Shown: piece by piece, positions 6,860 through 11,948 of the stretch
Numbering within the stretch: the first letter of the stretch is position 1
How the letters are laid out: each line of letters opens with the position of its first letter
From: an uncultured Collinsella sp.
GTDB lineage: Bacteria; Actinomycetota; Coriobacteriia; Coriobacteriales; Coriobacteriaceae
Length of the DNA: 11,948 nt
Direction of reading: 5' to 3'
Assembly: GCA_902489295.1 (NCBI GenBank)
Contig: CABTZM010000048.1
Coordinates: 1-11,948 of the forward strand
Notes under the pieces: generated by a model
The model's input: the letters and a program-made list of their open reading frames with translations, nothing else
What the model was told of the DNA's origin: nothing
Database searches by the model: none
Translations under genes and position numbers: made by a program

Positions 6860-8155
6860 ATGGCACCAGCTTTGTCCGATCTTCAACCGCAATCAGCGCC
6901 CAAGGCCACCGCAGCGGCGCAGACCGCTATCGGTGACGGTCTTGTTGCAGAAGCTCAGGCTTTTGCAGACGAGCTCGCTGCGTGGCGACACGATCTCCAC
7001 CAGATGCCCGAGCTGGGTAATAGCCTCCCACAGACCTCTGCGTATATCCAAGCGCGCCTGACCGAGATGGACATCCCATTTGCCACGCTCGTCGATGGTT
7101 CCTGCGTTGTGGGCCTTGTCGGCGCCGGTGCCGCCGCGGCCCAGGGCAATGGCGTCTGCACGGACGAACAAGCCGGTACGGTCATCATGCTGCGTGGCGA
7201 CATGGATGCCTTGCCCGTTGCCGAGGAATCCGGCGAGCCCTTTGCATCCACCAACGGCTGCATGCACGCTTGCGGTCATGATATGCACGCGACGGCGCTG
7301 CTTGGTGCGGCTCGTATGCTCAAAGCGCGCGAGGCAGAGCTTGTTGATGCCAACGCCACGGTTAAGTTGCTGTTCCAGCCGGGCGAGGAAACCTTTGAGG
7401 GTGCCCGCGCCGCCATCGCCGACGGTCTGCTACAGAACCCGCGTCCTCAGGTCGCCTTTGCCATGCATGTCAATAGCCAGTCGCCGCTTGGCCTGGTGCT
7501 TTACGGCAGTCCGGCGCTCTCGGGCGTGTACGGTTTCCGCGTCACGCTGCAGGGCAAGGGCGGTCATGGCTCGAGCCCCGAGATCTGCATCGACCCCATT
7601 ACGGCGGGTGTGCACGTGCATCTGGCACTTCAGGAGCTCATCTCCCGCGAGGTGCCGGCGGCCAAGGAGGTCGCGCTTACCGTTGGCAAGTTCGCCGGCG
7701 GTCAGGCCGCAAATGTCATCCCCGACACTTGTGTGCTCGAGGGAACGCTGCGTGGCTTCGACGTCGAGCTCATGGAGCACCTCAAGACCCGCATCGCCGA
7801 GGTCATCAACGGCGTGGCCGCAACGTATCGCACGCCGGCGACCCTCGAGACGCTCTCGGATGTTCCCCCGCTCGTACTCGATGACGATATGACGCAGGCG
7901 TCGCTTGGCTACGTGGGCGCGGTGCTGCCCAAGGCCGCCTTCCTGCCGCTGTTTCACGCCATGGCGAGCGAGGACTTCGCGTTGATCTCGAGTGAGATCC
8001 CGAGTGCGTACTTTACCGTGGGCGCTGCCGTGACTGATACGGACGAGCATTTTGCTCAGCATCATCCCAAGGCACGTTTTAGCGATGCCGAGCTTCCCCT
8101 TGGCGCCGCGGCTTATGCCGCCGTCGCTTTGGGCTACATCGCCGACCACCGGTAG
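6860..8155 (+). CDS. M20D-family amidohydrolase (N-acyl-amino-acid / peptide hydrolase)
   Basis: A 431-residue cytoplasmic, probably dinuclear-metal enzyme of peptidase family M20 subfamily D, which includes hippurate, indole-3-acetyl-amino-acid and N-acetyl-diaminopimelate hydrolases. Visible motifs in order: RHDLHQMPELG (43-53), LRGDMDALPV (111-120), ACGHDMH (137-143) with ligand candidates C138 and H140, LFQPGEE (171-177) with general base and ligand candidates E176/E177, AMHV (H203), GGHGSSPE (234-241) in the lid domain, NVIPDTCVLEGTLRG (285-299), MASEDF (368-373), and HHPKARF (401-407) with ligand H402. All expected catalytic positions are present, so it looks active. The start is set by GGAGG at 6849-6853, six bases before ATG 6860. 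The next gene, 40 bases downstream, is a broken transporter gene and may share the transcript. The substrate is not determinable. Confidence 0.9.
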   Translation: MAPALSDLQPQSAPKATAAAQTAIGDGLVAEAQAFADELAAWRHDLHQMPELGNSLPQTSAYIQARLTEMDIPFATLVDGSCVVGLVGAGAAAAQGNGVCTDEQAGTVIMLRGDMDALPVAEESGEPFASTNGCMHACGHDMHATALLGAARMLKAREAELVDANATVKLLFQPGEETFEGARAAIADGLLQNPRPQVAFAMHVNSQSPLGLVLYGSPALSGVYGFRVTLQGKGGHGSSPEICIDPITAGVHVHLALQELISREVPAAKEVALTVGKFAGGQAANVIPDTCVLEGTLRGFDVELMEHLKTRIAEVINGVAATYRTPATLETLSDVPPLVLDDDMTQASLGYVGAVLPKAAFLPLFHAMASEDFALISSEIPSAYFTVGAAVTDTDEHFAQHHPKARFSDAELPLGAAAYAAVALGYIADHR

Positions 8156-8195
8156 CACCCAATCTTGCTACTCGTTTGTTTAAAAAAGGAACAGT

Positions 8196-8695
8196 ATGTC
8201 CCAGCAACGTAAGTTCTTCCCCGGCTGGCTCGTGGTGGCCTCCGGCTTTGTGATCATGGCCACGTGCTACACCATTTTCGTTAACTGCATGAGCCTGTTT
8301 CAGCCGCTCATCGTAAGCGACCTCGGGATCACGCTTGCGCAGTACAACATCTCCAACGCCATCTCCACCGTGGTGAGCGTTGTGGGCTCCTTGGTCCCAT
8401 CGTGGCTGCCGTGAGCTTTGGTGTCGGAACGTGCATGGGCACCATCACGCCTACCATTGCCGCGTCCAAGCAGTTTGGTATGGCCGACCTCGGCAAGGTC
8501 ACGGGCACCATTACCTCGCTCGAGATGGTCGGCGGCACCGTGGGCGCCATCGTCTCGGGCGTGCTGTTCGATGCCACGAGCTCCTTTGCGAGCACCTGGA
8601 TTGTATGCCTGGCGTGCTCCGTGGTCATGCTCGTGTTCCTGCTGGCATCCGAGCCCATTGCCGCCAAGCTGCGCGCGAGCGTGGCGGGGGAGTAG
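8196..8695 (+). pseudogene. Major facilitator superfamily transporter, internally deleted and frameshifted
   Basis: The first part (8196-8414) reads as the start of an MFS protein: PGWLVVASGFVIMATCYTIF and SLFQPLIVSDLGITLAQYNI are typical first-helix and loop sequence, resembling oxalate/formate-antiporter-like members. After about 67 residues the frame runs into TGA (8412-8414). In the frame two bases on, reading continues as GPIVAAVSFGVGTCMGTITP and two further hydrophobic stretches to the stop at 8693-8695, matching the end of such a protein. About 165 residues in all remain of a family usually near 400, so the middle is lost and the junction (around 8387-8400) also shifts frame. AAGGA at 8186-8190 places the original start at ATG 8196. 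It is probably nonfunctional. An assembly or sequencing error could explain a shift but not easily the missing middle. Confidence 0.8.
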
Positions 8696-8727
8696 CGGGT
8701 CGCCGCCTATTCCTGTTTGTCTGTTCT

Positions 8728-8795
8728 GCCCGTGGCTGCCGTGGAAGCCGAATGGATGCTCGTACCGTCATTCGGTTTCCAGGGCAGCCACGGGC
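8728..8795. repeat. Long inverted repeat, hairpin 1 of 3
   Basis: Arms 8728-8753 and 8770-8795 pair over 26 positions with 24 Watson-Crick pairs and one G-T wobble, around a 16-base loop. The outer 13 pairs, GCCCGTGGCTGCC, are perfect. There is no T-tract, so it is not a simple terminator. Confidence 0.85.
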
Positions 8796-8803
8796 CTACG
8801 AAA

Positions 8804-8867
8804 TGATCCCTTTTCCTCCGTCCCCAAGGGATCACGTAATCCGAAGGGGACGGAGGAAAAGGGATCA
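8804..8867. repeat. Long inverted repeat, hairpin 2 of 3
   Basis: Arms 8804-8825 and 8846-8867 are perfect over 22 bases, beginning TGATCCCTTTTCCTCC, with a 20-base loop. GGGATCAC occurs both in the loop (8828-8835) and at the end of the right arm (8861-8868). One arm is purine-only over long stretches and the other pyrimidine-rich, unlike hairpins 1 and 3. Confidence 0.9.
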
Positions 8868-8872
8868 CAAAC

Positions 8873-8934
8873 CGCGGCGGCGCGTCTGGCCGAACGAGTC
8901 CCCATACCCTCGTTCGGTCAGACACGCCGCCGCG
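8873..8934. repeat. Long inverted repeat, hairpin 3 of 3
   Basis: Arms 8873-8898 and 8909-8934 match at 24 of 26 positions, one of the two exceptions being a G-T wobble, around a 10-base loop TCCCCATACC. It ends 16 bases before the hisS -10 box, so the right arm covers the place where a -35 box would lie. Confidence 0.9.
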
Positions 8935-8950
8935 TTGCTGCTTTGTGCCG

Positions 8951-8956
8951 TATAAT
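8951..8956 (+). promoter_or_regulatory. hisS promoter -10 box
   Basis: A perfect TATAAT with a predicted start near 8963 and a leader of about 36 bases to ATG 8999. At a 17-base spacing the -35 position reads CGCCGC, inside hairpin 3, and there is no exact TGnTATAAT extension. The promoter therefore lacks a normal -35 element. Confidence 0.55.
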
Positions 8957-8998
8957 GTCCACTACCTATGACGCGATACAAAAGAAAGGTGTTTGCCC

Positions 8999-10312
8999 AT
9001 GCAGGCACAGAAGGCGGAGGGAACCCGCGACCTTATCGGCGCCGAGATGCGCGCTTGGCAAAAGATGCAGCAGATTGCGGCCGGCGTGTTCGAGCCGTTT
9101 GGTTTTAAACCCATCGAGACGCCCGCGATCGAGCAGGTGGACGTCTTTGTCCACGGCATCGGCCAGTCGACCGACGTCGTTCGCAAGGAGATGTTCCGCG
9201 TCTTTAGCGGCGCCAACCTGGAGCGCGTCTTTACCGAGGGCACCGACACCAAGCTCAAGCCCAAGCAGCGCCTGGCGCTTCGTCCCGAGGGCACAGCCGG
9301 CGTGGTGCGTGCCGTCGTGGAGAACAATCTGGTGCCCCAGGGCTCCACGCCGTTTAAGGCGTACTACGCCGAGGCCATGTTCCGTGGCGAGCGTCCCCAG
9401 AAGGGCCGCCTGCGCCAGTTCCACCAGGTGGGTATCGAGTGGCTCGGTGCTCCCGATCCGGCTGCCGACGCCGAGTGCATCATCATGCTCATGGAGTTTT
9501 ACAAGCGCCTGGGCTTCGATCTTTCCAAGCTTCGTCTGCTCATTAACTCGATGGGCGATGCCCAGTGCCGTCCGGCTTACCGCGAGCAGGTCAAGCAGTT
9601 TATCCTCGATCACGCCGACGAGATGTGCGATGAGTGCCGCGAGCGTGCCGAGCTCAACCCGCTGCGCGCCTTCGACTGCAAGAACGACCACTGCCGCGAG
9701 ATCATGGCCAAGGCCCCGCTGATGGGCGACAACCTGTGCGACGAGTGCCGCGAGCACTACGAGCAGGTCAAGCGCTATCTGGATGCCGCCGGCATCGAGT
9801 ATGTCGAGGATCCCACCTTGGTGCGCGGCCTGGACTACTACACCCGTACCGTCTTTGAGGTCGAAGCTCCCGGCGCCGGCGTCGGCTCCATCGGCGGCGG
9901 CGGTCGCTACGATGGTCTGGTCGAGCTCGAGGGCGGCAAGCCCACGGCCGGCGTCGGCTTCGCGGTCGGTTTTGAGCGTGCCCTGCTGGCCCTGCAAGCC
10001 TTTGGCAGCGACCTGGGTGCCGAGGAGGCCCCGTGCGTCTACGTCGCCAACGCCGGCAAGGAGCTGCGCCAGAACGTCTTTGCCATCACGCAGAAGCTTC
10101 GCGCCGCAGGGATTGTGACCGAGGCCGACTACCAGGGCCGTTCGCTCAAGGCTCAGTTTAAGCAGGCCGACAAGGTGGGCGCCAAGCTTATCCTGGTCCT
10201 GGGTGGTGACGAGCTTGCCGCCGGCAAGGTCAAGGTGCGCGACATGGAGAGCCATGACGAGGTCCTCGCCGATCTGGACAACGTTGTCGAGGCGGTTCGC
10301 GAGCGCCTGTAG
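8999..10312 (+). CDS. hisS: Histidine--tRNA ligase (HisRS)
   Basis: A class II aminoacyl-tRNA synthetase that charges tRNA-His with histidine; cytoplasmic, usually a homodimer; 437 residues, normal for the family. Motif 2 is FRGERPQKGRLRQFHQ (128-143). The histidine-specific loop is LVRGLDYYTRT (274-284), with GGGGRYDGLVE (299-309) beyond it. Motif 3 is AGVGFAVGFERALLAL (317-332), and a C-terminal anticodon-binding domain covers about 343-437. Six cysteines (C210, C213, C227, C232, C247, C250) in C-x2-C, C-x4-C and C-x2-C pairs sit in the insertion between motifs 2 and 3 and could bind metal, as similar Cys patterns in other HisRS suggest. ATG 8999 is preferred over in-frame TTG 8993 because AGAAAGG (8983-8989) lies nine bases before the ATG and only three before the TTG. 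Confidence 0.97.
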   Translation: MQAQKAEGTRDLIGAEMRAWQKMQQIAAGVFEPFGFKPIETPAIEQVDVFVHGIGQSTDVVRKEMFRVFSGANLERVFTEGTDTKLKPKQRLALRPEGTAGVVRAVVENNLVPQGSTPFKAYYAEAMFRGERPQKGRLRQFHQVGIEWLGAPDPAADAECIIMLMEFYKRLGFDLSKLRLLINSMGDAQCRPAYREQVKQFILDHADEMCDECRERAELNPLRAFDCKNDHCREIMAKAPLMGDNLCDECREHYEQVKRYLDAAGIEYVEDPTLVRGLDYYTRTVFEVEAPGAGVGSIGGGGRYDGLVELEGGKPTAGVGFAVGFERALLALQAFGSDLGAEEAPCVYVANAGKELRQNVFAITQKLRAAGIVTEADYQGRSLKAQFKQADKVGAKLILVLGGDELAAGKVKVRDMESHDEVLADLDNVVEAVRERL

Positions 10313-10370
10313 CGCATCATGTTGAGCTGCGGGCCTGCTAATGTGCCCTGCTCATGACGAGCGATTGTTA

Positions 10371-10407
10371 CGGGGGTGTTTCGCATTTATGCGGAATGCC
10401 CCCGCTT
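10371..10407 (+). terminator. Probable terminator after hisS
   Basis: CGGGGG opens a hairpin from 10371 to 10404 whose 15-16 pairs include three G-U pairs and whose inner stem is CGCAT/ATGCG. Only CTT follows, so termination by the classic T-tract rule is weak. Its place 58 bases after hisS supports the call. Confidence 0.6.
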
Positions 10408-10423
10408 GCGTATGCCGCCTACC

Positions 10424-10525
10424 GAGAAATACGACCATTTGGGGCAAAAACCCTTGCAATGCAGAAAATACTTTTGTGTGGTAAAGCGCAATCAGTGTCG
10501 AAAGTATTTCTCAAGTGCCTATAAT
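10424..10525 (+). promoter_or_regulatory. ppc promoter with repeated GAGAAATAC-type motif
   Basis: A perfect TATAAT lies at 10520-10525 with a weak -35, TGTCGA, at 10496-10501 (18-base spacer). A related 9-mer appears three times: GAGAAATAC at 10424-10432, AGAAAATAC at 10463-10471, and the exact reverse complement GTATTTCTC at 10504-10512. The second and third also make a 9-base inverted repeat, AAATACTTT / AAAGTATTT (10466-10474 and 10501-10509). The third copy lies inside the promoter spacer. This suggests a regulator site; no regulator is identified. Confidence 0.45.
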
Positions 10526-10569
10526 GAATACCGCATGTTACGTGCATAGAAGGAGGAATGGGAGGAAAC

Positions 10570-11948
10570 GTGGCTGAGAACCTAAGCAACCAGTCTGTAC
10601 CCGAAGCTGCGGCGCGCGTCGCTGCCGTGGTCAACCGCCTCGTTAACCGTATCGGCTCGAATGCCGAGTCCAAGGAGCGTCTCGCCGAGATCGAGATCCC
10701 CGAGGAGCTTCGCGACAATCTGGCGCTGTTCCTGCGCCTGGAGCGTCGTGTACTTAGCGAGTATGATCCCGAGATCGCGGACCTGTTCGACAAGATCCTG
10801 TCGGCCGAGATTGCGGCCAATGCCGGCAACCCCGGTAGCCGTGCTGCCGACGAGGCCGTCGATGAGCAGGGCGTGCCTACCGCCGACGAGTCCACTGCCG
10901 TGGCGTTCCGCGAGGTCGTCGATCTGATCGACAGTCTGCCGCTCGACAAGCAGCAGGTTATCGTCCGCGCCTTTACGAGCTTCTTCCATCTGGCAAACCT
11001 GTCGGAGGAGAACTACCGCGTGGCGCAGCTGCGCGAGCGTGAGGCCGGCGCATCGACCGATACCGAGGTCGATCCCGCCAACGAGCTTACCGTCGCCTAT
11101 CACCAGCTGGTAGACGAGATGGGCGTCGAGGGCGCCAACGAGTTGCTCGGCAAGCTGGAGTTCCACCCCGTCTTTACCGCACATCCCACCGAGGCCCGTC
11201 GTAAGGCCGTCGAGGGCAAGATTCGCCGTATCTCCAACCTGCTGGAGGAGCGCCCGCGCCTGGGCGGCTCCGACCTGGTGGAGAACGAGCGCCATATGCT
11301 GCAGGAGATCGACGCCCTGGTGCGTACGAGCCCCATCGCGCTTAAGAAGCCCACGCCGGTCGAGGAAGCCGATACCATCATCGACATCTTCGATAACACG
11401 CTGTTCGACGTTATCCCCGTCATCTATCGTCGCTTTGACGACTGGGTGCTGGGCGACAAGGCCGGCACCGTGCCGCCGCTGTGCCCGGCATTCTTCCATC
11501 CTGGCAGCTGGATTGGCTCCGACCGCGACGGCAACCCCAACGTCACCGCTAAGGTGAGCCGCGAGGTCGCCGCAAAGTACTTCACCCATATGGTGCTCAA
11601 GCTCGAGGACAAGTGTCGCCGCATCGGTCGCAACCTGACGCTCGAGGCCGAGTACAGCAAGCCGTCTGCCGAGCTCATGAACCTGTGGAACCACCAGGTC
11701 GAGATGAGCGCCCAGTACACGGCCCGCGCCGAGCTCATCTCCGAGCACGAGCCGCATCGCGCCGTCATGCTCGTCATGGCCGACCGTCTGAACGCCACCG
11801 TGCGCCGCATCACCGACACCATGTACCACAGTGCCGATGAGTTCCTGGAGGACCTGCGTGTCGTCCAGCGCTCGTTGGCCGCCTGCGGTGCCGTCCGTGC
11901 TGCCTACGGCCCGGTCCAGACCATCATCTGGCAGGTCGAGTCCTTCGG
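10570..11948 (+). CDS. ppc: Phosphoenolpyruvate carboxylase, N-terminal half (cut by window end)
   Basis: This enzyme adds bicarbonate to phosphoenolpyruvate to make oxaloacetate, replenishing the TCA intermediates; cytoplasmic, usually a homotetramer near 880-920 residues. About 459 residues are present and the frame is open at the window edge. VFTAHPTEARRK (201-212) fits the family's first signature, with catalytic His205. GSWIGSDRDGNPNVT (312-326) is the second conserved block, with Ser317 where the E. coli enzyme has Gly. WQVESFG ends the window. His205 corresponds to E. coli His138, so the N-terminal part is about 67 residues longer, mainly an acidic Ala/Asp/Glu-rich stretch near 80-115. 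GTG 10570 follows GGAGG (10561-10565). In-frame ATG 10558 is only one base after AGGAGG (10551-10556), too close for it to serve, so GTG is preferred but not certain. Confidence 0.95.
   Translation, partial: MAENLSNQSVPEAAARVAAVVNRLVNRIGSNAESKERLAEIEIPEELRDNLALFLRLERRVLSEYDPEIADLFDKILSAEIAANAGNPGSRAADEAVDEQGVPTADESTAVAFREVVDLIDSLPLDKQQVIVRAFTSFFHLANLSEENYRVAQLREREAGASTDTEVDPANELTVAYHQLVDEMGVEGANELLGKLEFHPVFTAHPTEARRKAVEGKIRRISNLLEERPRLGGSDLVENERHMLQEIDALVRTSPIALKKPTPVEEADTIIDIFDNTLFDVIPVIYRRFDDWVLGDKAGTVPPLCPAFFHPGSWIGSDRDGNPNVTAKVSREVAAKYFTHMVLKLEDKCRRIGRNLTLEAEYSKPSAELMNLWNHQVEMSAQYTARAELISEHEPHRAVMLVMADRLNATVRRITDTMYHSADEFLEDLRVVQRSLAACGAVRAAYGPVQTIIWQVESF

Noticed and set aside
8401..8743. 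Direct repeat CGTGGCTGCCGTG at 8401-8413 and 8731-8743, possibly linking the MFS deletion to hairpin 1
   Set aside because: About one 13-base match is expected by chance in a window this size, and the flanks do not match.
8728..8934. CRISPR array
   Set aside because: The three hairpins have different sequences and irregular spacing, with no repeated direct unit and no cas genes.
8418..9722. A 434-codon plus-strand frame crossing the hairpin array into hisS
   Set aside because: It is Ser/Arg/Pro-rich, runs through inverted repeats and overlaps hisS out of frame. It is a shadow.
8966..10255. A 429-codon minus-strand frame opposite hisS
   Set aside because: hisS is certain on the plus strand, and the antisense translation has no recognisable motif.
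10582..11829. A 415-codon minus-strand frame opposite ppc
   Set aside because: ppc motifs are clear on the other strand, and this is codon-bias antisense.

Overview
The window is GC-rich, tightly packed bacterial DNA. Its protein set and style (tandem YhgE/Pip membrane proteins, a Cys-rich bacterial HisRS, bacterial-type PEP carboxylase, strong GGAGG ribosome sites) suggest a gut Coriobacteriia member such as Collinsella. The taxon is an inference from protein character, not from a search. All intact genes read left to right.

Layout. Bases 1-297 hold no convincing gene. They contain a structured repeat copy and a promoter whose -35 box lies in a TGTACA-AC-TGTACA palindrome. Two YhgE/Pip-family membrane proteins follow (about 367-3156 and 3157-5346). 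They sit stop-to-start, and the second gene's Shine-Dalgarno lies inside the end of the first. A 413-base gap (5347-5759) holds a near-palindrome, two more copies of the structured repeat facing each other, and a rho-independent terminator just before an EamA/DMT transporter gene (5760-6743). That gene ends at a clear terminator. An M20D-type amidohydrolase gene (6860-8155) follows, then a broken MFS transporter gene (8196-8695) with most of its middle missing. Bases 8728-8934 carry three long hairpins side by side, ending 16 bases before the -10 box of hisS (8999-10312). A terminator, a leader with a repeated motif, and ppc (10570 to the window end, incomplete) complete the window.

How the genes fit together. 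The YhgE/Pip pair is probably one transcription unit making two related membrane proteins with long extracytoplasmic coiled domains, possibly partners. The amidohydrolase and the dead MFS gene lie 40 bases apart and may once have paired uptake with hydrolysis. hisS and ppc are core genes that appear to be transcribed separately.

The least explained material is intergenic: (i) a hairpin-plus-TTTCACGTCACCTTG repeat seen three times, with outer stems that differ in sequence but still pair; (ii) the array of three hairpins upstream of hisS. I found no CRISPR array, tRNA, rRNA, transposase or recognisable defence system.
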